From Crocinitomicaceae bacterium (GTDB lineage Bacteria > Bacteroidota > Bacteroidia > Flavobacteriales_D > Crocinitomicaceae): DNA of 40,488 nucleotides. Under the pieces are notes generated by a model. That model was not told the DNA's origin. It made no database searches and worked only from the letters and a program-made list of their open reading frames with translations. The stretch covers positions 1 to 40,488 of the forward strand of contig JALRFI010000172.1 of assembly GCA_023253775.1 (NCBI GenBank), read 5' to 3'. Below are positions 17,901 to 24,807 of the stretch, one piece after another (positions within the stretch are counted from its first letter, which is position 1; the number at the start of each line of letters is the position of its first letter). Made by a program: the position numbers and the translations under genes.

Positions 17901-20168
17901 GCTCCTTCTGCAGGTCCCGTTCTTTCTGGAGCTTCTGCAGGTTCATATACTTTAAGTGTGATTGATGGAAATGGTTGTTTAGCACAGTCTGGGCCTTATA
18001 CGATCAATTATATTGCTGGACCAACTTTGGACGAATCACTCGCTTCAGTGACAGATGAGTCATGTAATGGTACTTTGGGTTCTATAACAGGATTTTCTGC
18101 TACGGGCACAAGTCTTACCTATACATGGAGTAATGGGGGAGGAAATAACATGGATGCGACCAGTCTGAATGCAGGAAATTATTCTTTGACGGTGACAGAT
18201 ATAAACGGATGCACAGCTTCTTCAGTTGTGTATAATGTTGATTTTATTGTTGGTCCGTCCATTGATAATAGTGGTCTTGTCGTTTCTCCAGAAAACTGTA
18301 ATAATGCCAATGGTGCCATTTCAGGCCTTTCGGCAAGTGGAACTTCACTTTCATATTCATGGAGTAACGGTGGAGGTACTGCAATAGACATAAGTAATGC
18401 TGTAGCGGGATCATACACATTGACAGTAACAGACGTCAATGGTTGTTCTGATACAGAGGGTCCGATCGTGATTTCAAATCAAGGTGGACCGTCAATAGAT
18501 GATTCGGGTATTTCGATCATGGATGAGCATTGTTCTCAAAATGATGGAAGTATATCAGGTATGACAGTGTCAGGAGGTTCTCCGGCCTATACTATCACTT
18601 GGTCAAATTCAACGCAGTCGACGTTGGATCTGACGTCTCTTGCGGCAGGTTCTTATCAGCTAACAGTATCAGATCAGAATGGTTGTTCGATTAGTAGCGG
18701 TCCTTATACGGTTAATGCGGTTGCCGGTCCTTCAATTGACGTTTCATCTGTAGTAGTTCAAGCTGAACTATGTGATGGCACTCAAGGATCCGTTACAGGA
18801 ATTACTGCATCTGGGACAGGCCTAACTTATGCATGGTCGAATGGTGGAGGAACGTCTCTTGATGCAACTGGATTGGTGCCAGGGACTTATGGTCTTACAG
18901 TTACAGATGCATTCGGATGTACGGCTAGCGCTGGCCCATACACTGTTGCTGCTCCAGCTGGGGTGAGTTTGGATCTATCAAATATGATCGTAAATGAAAC
19001 AGCTTGTACTTCTAACACCGGATCAATTTCAGGAATTATTATTGTAGGAGGTAATAATCCTTCTCCATTATGGTCAAACTCAGAAACGACGCTTGACATT
19101 AGCAATTTGGGAGCTGGTAGTTATACTTTAACAGTGACTGATGATGATGGTTGTACAGATCAGACTTCTGTTGATATTACGATGATCAATGCGCCGTCAA
19201 TTACTTCTGCAATACCAACTGATGTAAGTTGTTTTGGTTTATCTGATGGTAGTATTGATGTTACCATAGCCGGAGGAACAACTCCTTACTCGTTCACATG
19301 GACTCCTAATGTTGGATCTACTGAGGATGTTACGGCATTAGCAGCGGGTAATTATACTGTGGTAGTTACAGATGATGTCGGATGTTCGGATTCAGAAACG
19401 ATCACTGTAGCTGAAACTCAAGAGTTGTTGCTTACTTTATCTGTTACGGATATCAATTGTGCAACTGGTGCCTTAGGCGGAATAATCTCAAATGTTACAG
19501 GAGGAGATGGTAATTACACGTATTTGTGGGGTAATGGTGAAACGGCGTCCTCGATTTCAAATCAAAATGCAGGAGAGTATGGTTTAACTGTTACAGATGG
19601 CAATGGATGTAATTCAAATACATCAGGTATTATTGGTACAACTGGTTCAATTCCTGTAAGTGTTGATCCAGCTTATTCAGAAATAGATCTAGGATCTTCT
19701 GTTCAGTTGAATTTAACGGGTACGGGTACTGTAGTATGGACACCAAATACAACATTGGATTGTACAAGTTGTTCAGACCCTGTTGCTACTCCGTCTAATT
19801 CGACGACTTATGTTGCGATTGTGACGGACCCTAATGGTTGTTCTGGATCTGACTCTGCAACAGTGGTTATTAAAATGGTTTGCGGAGAATTGTTTCTGCC
19901 TACGATCTTTTCACCAAATGGAACTGGTCCGGCTGACAATAATGTGTTCAAAGCATTCGGAAACCCGTCCTGTGTAACTGAATTTAAGCTTCAGGTCTTC
20001 AACAGATGGGGTGAAATGGTATTTGACACCGAAACCATTGCGGAAGGCTGGGATGGTCAATATAAATCTCAAGATGCAAATACAGGCATCTACGTTTACC
20101 GTTTGTTTGCTGTTCTTATTGATGGAACAGTTGTAGATACATCGGGTAATTTGACCTTAGTGAGATAG
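14931..20168 (+). CDS. Large surface protein with SprB-like repeats and T9SS type B (CHU_C-like) C-terminal sorting domain
   Basis: 1745 aa; signal peptide; Gly-rich N-terminal domain; about 12 repeats of about 78 aa (GSYTLTVTDxxGC); C-terminus LPTIFSPNGTGPADNNVFKAFG...VFNRWGEMVFDTE...GWDGQYKSQDANTGIYVYRL. Confidence 0.92.
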   Translation: MKLFSKYMAFSYVFFLSLFSYSQRAKEGNYTVTASNTVVNTYTTMTANASAGATSISVTSNAMSGGVFSGNLAAGDLIMIIQMQGASIDVNTIPTAVWGGNYTVMVSEWIEWWLYAELWGTVLNYNNSGKFEQVEVKSVSGSNTINLQCGLQNNYTSAGKVQVIRVPRFDNLTLNSNTSIVPTLWNASTGGVVAIEVNGNLTLNANSRISASGYGFRGAVANNVGTTLSGGATCGYGPGYGCTFLGSNVSSNGGRKGEGIAGYETEYAVLYSEFGRGAPANGGGGGGYTNSGGGGGSNIGVGTYTGKGVPNPTYNAAWNLELPGLGGSSSPGGGRGGYTVSSSDQNALTLGPNQAAWSGAGRQINGGLGGHSLTYDATRLFMGGGGGAGDQDNGQGGGGGRGGGIAHVTVYGNISGTGIIEADGSVGQNSNPNNQVPVISPTSAQRKGNDGAGGGGAGGAVYIKNSSVIPAGIQVYARGGNGGNQVLSSYFSGTSFEAGGPGGAGSGGQIAFTSGTPTTSVAGGNSGTTNSGQLNEFPPNGATNGASGIGGIATTIFNMTANNATVCGSGSATLSVNVTGIAPGTITWYTTPYGNVSVGTGTSYTPTPTPATTTTFYVGVCPGTFRVPVTITVNPAPAISGTPILTNPSCSTPGSITGLTASGGTGALTYNWNSVVTAGPNLTNASAGSYTLIVTDALGCTASSGPHTLTGISGPTIDNTAVVVSSEICNGTFGSITGLIATGNSLTYAWNNGGGSSLNATNLFSGTYTLTVTDNLGCTATSGPYAVAFVAGPSIDDSGISIINETCTASNGSISGITSSGSGLSYSWSNGGGSSLNASNLSAGSYSLTVTDGNGCTDNSGPYSITDSPAPVIDISSIVLNDENCGNSDGSIAGITVSGGSPAYLISWTNTSQTTLDLSGLSSGSYSLTVSDQLGCSATAGPFSIANQTGTTIDNSNVVVQDEICNGTLGSISGLVVSGGQVPLVYAWNAAPSAGPVLSGASAGSYTLSVIDGNGCLAQSGPYTINYIAGPTLDESLASVTDESCNGTLGSITGFSATGTSLTYTWSNGGGNNMDATSLNAGNYSLTVTDINGCTASSVVYNVDFIVGPSIDNSGLVVSPENCNNANGAISGLSASGTSLSYSWSNGGGTAIDISNAVAGSYTLTVTDVNGCSDTEGPIVISNQGGPSIDDSGISIMDEHCSQNDGSISGMTVSGGSPAYTITWSNSTQSTLDLTSLAAGSYQLTVSDQNGCSISSGPYTVNAVAGPSIDVSSVVVQAELCDGTQGSVTGITASGTGLTYAWSNGGGTSLDATGLVPGTYGLTVTDAFGCTASAGPYTVAAPAGVSLDLSNMIVNETACTSNTGSISGIIIVGGNNPSPLWSNSETTLDISNLGAGSYTLTVTDDDGCTDQTSVDITMINAPSITSAIPTDVSCFGLSDGSIDVTIAGGTTPYSFTWTPNVGSTEDVTALAAGNYTVVVTDDVGCSDSETITVAETQELLLTLSVTDINCATGALGGIISNVTGGDGNYTYLWGNGETASSISNQNAGEYGLTVTDGNGCNSNTSGIIGTTGSIPVSVDPAYSEIDLGSSVQLNLTGTGTVVWTPNTTLDCTSCSDPVATPSNSTTYVAIVTDPNGCSGSDSATVVIKMVCGELFLPTIFSPNGTGPADNNVFKAFGNPSCVTEFKLQVFNRWGEMVFDTETIAEGWDGQYKSQDANTGIYVYRLFAVLIDGTVVDTSGNLTLVR
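16839..19650 (+). repeat. Tandem protein repeats (SprB-like, about 12 units of about 234 bp)
   Basis: Recurring P(S/T)IDxSxxxxxxExCxxxxGSISG...YxWSNGGG...AGSYTLTVTDxxGC...GPY along the translation. Confidence 0.9.
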
Positions 20169-20171
20169 AAA

Positions 20172-20750
20172 ATGATAGAGATCCTTAACGGCACTACCGG
20201 AAATGAATTAAGAGGCGTATATCTTAAAAGCCTTGAAGAGTATAGTTCGATCGAAGGAGGTTCAATCATCGTTCATCATTTTAGTGAATTTACTCAAGAT
20301 TTCATTTCTGGAATTACGGAGACCATTGAAGAAATCCTTATTTCAAATGGTGATGATGAAAAGGTTATTCGAAGAATATATTCCATTCTAGTTGAAGGTT
20401 TACAGAACATTCGATCACATGCTGAAAAGGATGAAGGAGGGTATAAGGCTGCTTTTCTTTTTATGGTGAAGACCAAGGAATCATACATTATCAAGATGGG
20501 AAATCTCATTCAAAAAAATGATGAGGATCTGATTCATGAATACATTGGAGATATCAATATCATGGTCGAGGGTAATCTTCGAAAACTTTATGTTGAGATC
20601 TTAAATAATAGTGTGTTTACTAGAAAAGGTGGTGCAGGTTTAGGTTTCCTCATCATGAGAATGAAAAGTGGTCAGCATTTAAATTACAACATTATTGAGC
20701 TTTCGAACGGACAGAGTTTTTTTACAGTCGAAGTAAGAATAGCCAGATAA
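20172..20750 (+). CDS. SiaB-like / DUF6272 protein kinase (HATPase-like fold)
   Basis: SILVEGLQNIRSHA (N-box-like) and KGGAGLGFLIMRMKSG (G-box-like); starts 3 nt after the adhesin stop. Confidence 0.7.
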   Translation: MIEILNGTTGNELRGVYLKSLEEYSSIEGGSIIVHHFSEFTQDFISGITETIEEILISNGDDEKVIRRIYSILVEGLQNIRSHAEKDEGGYKAAFLFMVKTKESYIIKMGNLIQKNDEDLIHEYIGDINIMVEGNLRKLYVEILNNSVFTRKGGAGLGFLIMRMKSGQHLNYNIIELSNGQSFFTVEVRIAR

Positions 20751-20754
20751 TATT

Positions 20755-21222
20755 ATGGAAATACGCTTGAGCTATTTTTTTTCGCTTTTTATTAGTTTGA
20801 GTTTTGGACAAACAAAGATCTATAAGGGGAATAGTACTTTTATGTCTGATCAACTTTATGAAATAAATAATTCAAAGATCTACAGAGTTCAGAACCCGGC
20901 AAACAAAATCGATTACTTGTATGTTGACCAGGGAAAGATGTATCTGAAGGAAAAAAAATTCTTTTCAGATGTGCTCTATACATTACAAAATGATAAGATC
21001 TTTAAAGGGAATTCTACATCTGTCTTTGATCTTCTTTATACCATAAAGGACGGCAAGGTATTAATAGGTGATGGAAACATTTCGTCAATTTGTCTGTTTA
21101 CGATTGTTGAAGGTAAAATCTTTAAAGGGGATAGTACCAGTTCGTTTGATATAATCATGAGTTATGAATTAGATGATGATCATTCGATAACGATGATAGC
21201 TGCTTTAATAGTACCCTATTAA
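20755..21222 (+). CDS. Secreted hypothetical protein composed of six 20-aa repeats
   Basis: Signal peptide MEIRLSYFFSLFISLSFGQ, then six consecutive 20-residue units with consensus GKIFKGNSTxxxDxLYTIxx. Confidence 0.75.
   Translation: MEIRLSYFFSLFISLSFGQTKIYKGNSTFMSDQLYEINNSKIYRVQNPANKIDYLYVDQGKMYLKEKKFFSDVLYTLQNDKIFKGNSTSVFDLLYTIKDGKVLIGDGNISSICLFTIVEGKIFKGDSTSSFDIIMSYELDDDHSITMIAALIVPY
20812..21171 (+). repeat. Six tandem 60-bp coding repeats (20 aa each)
   Basis: TKIYKGNSTFMSDQLYEINN / SKIYRVQNPANKIDYLYVDQ / GKMYLKEKKFFSDVLYTLQN / DKIFKGNSTSVFDLLYTIKD / GKVLIGDGNISSICLFTIVE / GKIFKGDSTSSFDIIMSYEL. Confidence 0.85.
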
Positions 21223-21229
21223 TAATTGA

Positions 21230-22129
21230 ATGAAAGTCGCCTTTCACGAAGAGTATGTGCATCCTTTACCGGAAAATCATCGCTTTCCAATGGAGAAATA
21301 TGACCTTCTCCCCAAACAGCTCATTTACGAAGGGACATGTTCGCAAACTGATTTTCTTACTCCTGGTCTGATTGAAAATCGAAATATACTTCCTGTCCAT
21401 TCGGAGGAGTATTTAAAAAACCTTGAAAGTCTGAAAATAGATCCCAGAGCTCAGAGAATATCAGGTTTTGTGCATTCCGACCTTTTGATTAAGCGAGAAA
21501 AGAGAATCATGGAAGGAACTCGTCTTTGTGCAGAATACGCGTTGAACGAAAGAGTAGCATTCAACATAGCTGGAGGCACACATCATGCATATGCAGATAG
21601 AGGAGAAGGGTTTTGCTTGTTAAATGATCAGGCCATCGCTTCAAAATGGCTGATGAATGAAAAAGGGGTAAACAAAATTCTCATAGTTGATCTGGATGTC
21701 CATCAAGGGAATGGCACGGCAAAGATATTTGAGAATGACACGAATGTTTTTACCTTCAGTATGCACGGAAAAAACAATTATCCACTGAAAAAGGAGCTTT
21801 CAGACCTGGATATTGAATTGGAGGATGGTACAGGAGATGGAGACTATTTGTATTTACTAGAAAGTTCGCTTGAGTCTATTTTGAAGAAATTTGAGCCTGA
21901 TTTTGTCTTTTACCAATGTGGCGTCGATATCATTGAAACGGATAAGCTTGGGAAACTCAAGGTCTCAAAAGAAGGGGCTCGAAAACGGGATGTTCTGGTT
22001 TTCGAAGCCGTGAGACAGTTGGATGTTCCGGTCGTTTGTTCAATGGGAGGAGGGTATAGTCCGAAGATTGCCGATATTATTGATGCGCATGCCAATACCT
22101 TCAGGATGGCTCAGACTATTTTGTGTTAA
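21230..22129 (+). CDS. Histone deacetylase family protein (acetylpolyamine/acetoin-type deacetylase)
   Basis: GGTHHAYADRGEGFCLLND, VDLDVHQGNGTAKIF, FYQCGVDIIETDKLGKLKVSKEG, GGGYSP; all catalytic motifs retained. Confidence 0.93.
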   Translation: MKVAFHEEYVHPLPENHRFPMEKYDLLPKQLIYEGTCSQTDFLTPGLIENRNILPVHSEEYLKNLESLKIDPRAQRISGFVHSDLLIKREKRIMEGTRLCAEYALNERVAFNIAGGTHHAYADRGEGFCLLNDQAIASKWLMNEKGVNKILIVDLDVHQGNGTAKIFENDTNVFTFSMHGKNNYPLKKELSDLDIELEDGTGDGDYLYLLESSLESILKKFEPDFVFYQCGVDIIETDKLGKLKVSKEGARKRDVLVFEAVRQLDVPVVCSMGGGYSPKIADIIDAHANTFRMAQTILC

Positions 22130-22195
22130 TTTTTGCACAAATGTCATCTTATTTCGAAGAGGTTTTTATTTTTGTTTGGAATTATTCTAAATAAG

Positions 22196-22330
22196 GTGAA
22201 GCAACAGTTTCCATTACAAAATTCAACTGCGCCCGAATCGTGTTCGAATTGTGATTGTGGCAAGAAAAAAAGCTGTTGTAAAAAATACAAGAAGAAAGGT
22301 GTGCATTGCAAGAAATGTCCGAAATTGTGA
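22196..22330 (+). CDS. Small Cys/Lys-rich protein (start uncertain: GTG 22196 or TTG 22133)
   Basis: C-terminus CSNCDCGKKKSCCKKYKKKGVHCKKCPKL with 7 Cys; no in-frame ATG. Confidence 0.45.
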   Translation: MKQQFPLQNSTAPESCSNCDCGKKKSCCKKYKKKGVHCKKCPKL

Positions 22331-22346
22331 CAAGATTTGAAATGTC

Positions 22347-22853
22347 ATGAAATTCCTTCTTTCATTCTTCTTATTTGTTTCTACTCTCGGTGTCGCACAG
22401 GAAAATGAAATTGGAACATCTGTTTCGGTGAGATCAGGATGGAATCCTTATGATATTTTTATCGGTCTCGAGTACCAAAAGCAGATTCATCAGCATTTAT
22501 TCTTTTCGGCAGTAGAACTAGGCGCAAGAAGGTCATTTTATCAATCTGAGATGTATCCAAGAATCTCATTGGGTTGGAATTATCTTTTATTGAAACGGGA
22601 TATGTTTCAATTGGGACCTGGGATTCAATACATGTACTCGAATCTTAACGTTGGAAGTGAATATGAATCACTTCATCAATGGCACGAGTTTGATCTTAAT
22701 CTTAGGTTTCAGACCAATGGAAGTATCAAATTCTATGTTTTCCCATATGTAGGATGGAGTTCAGAGAACTATCGTGATGCCATTGCGGAGGCAAAGATTA
22801 GTCACGGAACAATCGGTTATGGATGTGTAATGGGAGTTGGGTATGGGTTTTAA
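22347..22853 (+). CDS. Hypothetical outer-membrane beta-barrel-like protein
   Basis: 168 aa with signal peptide MKFLLSFFLFVSTLGVAQ and amphipathic beta pattern. Confidence 0.6.
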   Translation: MKFLLSFFLFVSTLGVAQENEIGTSVSVRSGWNPYDIFIGLEYQKQIHQHLFFSAVELGARRSFYQSEMYPRISLGWNYLLLKRDMFQLGPGIQYMYSNLNVGSEYESLHQWHEFDLNLRFQTNGSIKFYVFPYVGWSSENYRDAIAEAKISHGTIGYGCVMGVGYGF

Positions 22854-23637
22854 AAGATATTCGTTTATCGTCCTTTTGATGCTGGTATCCTGTAAGAAAA
22901 AGAGTTACCCGGATGTATCAGTTGTGGGACACGGGTGTATGGGACTGGAAATTCTGAATAGTGTCTATCATGATAATACGAAGGAAGCATTTGATCTCGC
23001 GACCGGGATGGCGGGTGTTGACGGGGTGGAGATTGATGTTCAATTATCTTTAGATGGCAGTATTTGGTTGTTTCATGATGAAGAAATTTCGATAGAAACA
23101 AATGGAAATGGCTGTATTGGGACAAAATATGATCAGGAAATAAAGACGTTAAGCTACAAATCCTTGCACAAGGAGAAACTTGTTAAGTTATCCGAATTGG
23201 ATCTGACCAGACTAAAGGGAAAAAAACTTTTCCTCGACCTACGTCATTACAATAAATGTGAAGGTGCATTTTATGATCCTGTCGAATGGATAGAAGCGAT
23301 CAATTCGATCGAGTTTCCAACCGACATAGAATTATATATTGTTTTATCTATTCCTGAATGGAGTCAGGATTTTATCGATGAGGGTTACAAGGTGCTACTC
23401 TCAGCTTTTGAGGAAGAAGAGTTAAGTGATCTATTGTCTCAAGATTTTGTAACGGATGGATTCATGGTGAAAAATGCCGTAATTAATGAGACTGATGTAC
23501 AGGCAATACGTGCTTTAGGGAAAAAAGTATTTATTTTTGAAATGAGAGCACCGAAATCAATCAGAAAGGCATTGCAAAAAGGATCTGATGGGGTTGTGTC
23601 AGATGATCTCAGGGCTGCATTAATAGAAAGGAACTAA
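22837..23637 (+). CDS. Divergent glycerophosphodiester phosphodiesterase-like lipoprotein
   Basis: Lipobox VSCKKKS; VVGHGCMG..., GVDGVEIDVQLSLDGSIWLFHDE; C-terminal KGSDGVVSDDL. Confidence 0.72.
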   Translation: MGMGFKRYSFIVLLMLVSCKKKSYPDVSVVGHGCMGLEILNSVYHDNTKEAFDLATGMAGVDGVEIDVQLSLDGSIWLFHDEEISIETNGNGCIGTKYDQEIKTLSYKSLHKEKLVKLSELDLTRLKGKKLFLDLRHYNKCEGAFYDPVEWIEAINSIEFPTDIELYIVLSIPEWSQDFIDEGYKVLLSAFEEEELSDLLSQDFVTDGFMVKNAVINETDVQAIRALGKKVFIFEMRAPKSIRKALQKGSDGVVSDDLRAALIERN

Positions 23638-23981
23638 TGGCGAAACAGAAGAAAGAAAAGATCAATATTGTCTATTCGACTAATCCGAATTACAATTACG
23701 AATATGACGAGGAAGAAGAAGTTGAAACGCTGCCTCCCAATCAACAGAAATTATATGTTTCAATCGATAAAAAGCAACGAGCTGGTAAGGAGGTTACACT
23801 GATCGAGGGGTTCGTTGGCGCAGAAGAAGATTTGAAGGAGCTTGGAAAACTCCTCAAAAGTAAATGCGGTGTCGGTGGAACTGTTAAAGATGGAGAGATA
23901 TTGATTCAGGGGAATTTCAGGGACAAGATAATGTTAATCCTGGAGAAAGAAGGTTATCAAGTAAAGAGAAAAGGGGGATAA
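23637..23981 (+). CDS. SUI1/eIF1-like (YciH-type) translation initiation factor family protein
   Basis: KQRAGKEVTLIEGFVGAEEDLKELGKLLKSKCGVGGTVKDGEILIQGNFRDKI. Confidence 0.9.
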   Translation: MAKQKKEKINIVYSTNPNYNYEYDEEEEVETLPPNQQKLYVSIDKKQRAGKEVTLIEGFVGAEEDLKELGKLLKSKCGVGGTVKDGEILIQGNFRDKIMLILEKEGYQVKRKGG

Positions 23982-24218
23982 AAGAGAACGACCTTGCTGT
24001 ACGCGATCATAAAACTACAGCAAGGCCGAACTAACTAAACCAAAAACAAATAAAAAACGACGATAAACTGTGAGCGCCTGTATTTCTAGTTTTAATTTAC
24101 GCACTTTAACTTTTTCATTTCCTGAAAAGACTTGAACGGATACTTTAATTGATTAAACGGAGTCCTGTCCGACGTGAGTTGAAAGTATGTTGAAAAAAGA
24201 TCATACTTTTTAATAAAG

Positions 24219-24253
24219 TTGACATGCGGACCGGGGTTTTCATTATATATTTG
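24219..24253 (+). promoter_or_regulatory. Candidate pyrR promoter (TTG ... TATATTTG)
   Basis: TTG 24219-24221 and TATATTTG 24246-24253, ending 5 nt before the ATG at 24259. Confidence 0.5.
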
Positions 24254-24258
24254 TCTTG

Positions 24259-24807
24259 ATGGAAAAACAAGTCATTCTAAATTCAAGACATTTTGAACTG
24301 ACAATCAAAAGACTTTGCCATCAACTCATTGAATCTCACAACGATTTTTCTGAATCTGTCCTAATTGGCCTTCAGCCAAGAGGTGTTAATGTTGTTTCCA
24401 GATTAAAAAAAGAACTTGAACAGGTTCTTGATCATGATGTGATCTGTGGTAATCTTGACATTACTTTTTATCGTGACGACTTCAGAAGAAGAGAGAAACC
24501 TTTGATCCCCAGTGCAACGAATATTGATTTTGTGATCGAAGGTAAAAAGGTAATCTTGGTTGACGATGTTCTTTATACAGGAAGAACGATTAGGTCAGGT
24601 TTAGATGCTTTGCTTGCTTTCGGACGGCCGCAGAAAGTAGAGTTATTGACGCTAATCGACAGAAGATTCAGGAGAGATCTTCCAATTCAGGCAGATTACG
24701 TCGGAAAGAGTGTTGATACATTGATTTCTGAAAGAGTCCTTGTGGAATGGAAAGAGATCGACGGAGAAGACAAAGTGGTACTTTATACACCTGATACCAA
24801 TGAATAA
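24259..24807 (+). CDS. pyrR: Bifunctional pyr operon regulator / uracil phosphoribosyltransferase
   Basis: LIGLQPRGVNVVSRL, GNLDITFYRDDF, VILVDDVLYTGRTIRSGLDALLAFGRP, LIDRRFRRDLPIQADYVGKSVDT. Confidence 0.95.
   Translation: MEKQVILNSRHFELTIKRLCHQLIESHNDFSESVLIGLQPRGVNVVSRLKKELEQVLDHDVICGNLDITFYRDDFRRREKPLIPSATNIDFVIEGKKVILVDDVLYTGRTIRSGLDALLAFGRPQKVELLTLIDRRFRRDLPIQADYVGKSVDTLISERVLVEWKEIDGEDKVVLYTPDTNE

Noticed and set aside
16839-19650. Possible CRISPR-like or DNA-level tandem array
   Set aside because: Repeats are about 234 bp, degenerate at DNA level and in frame with a surface protein; no short direct repeats with unique spacers.
20172-20750. Classical two-component histidine kinase
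   Set aside because: Too short, no DHp or sensor domain; the N-box and G-box-like motifs fit a SiaB/DUF6272-type protein.
23992-24025. Simple intrinsic terminator for the SUI1 gene
   Set aside because: Stable stem but no U-tract on either strand; kept as a candidate structured RNA instead.
24140-24190. PyrR-binding attenuator (agtcctgtccgacgtgagttg)
   Set aside because: Only partial resemblance to the known PyrR-binding loop as I recall it, and the best promoter lies downstream of it.
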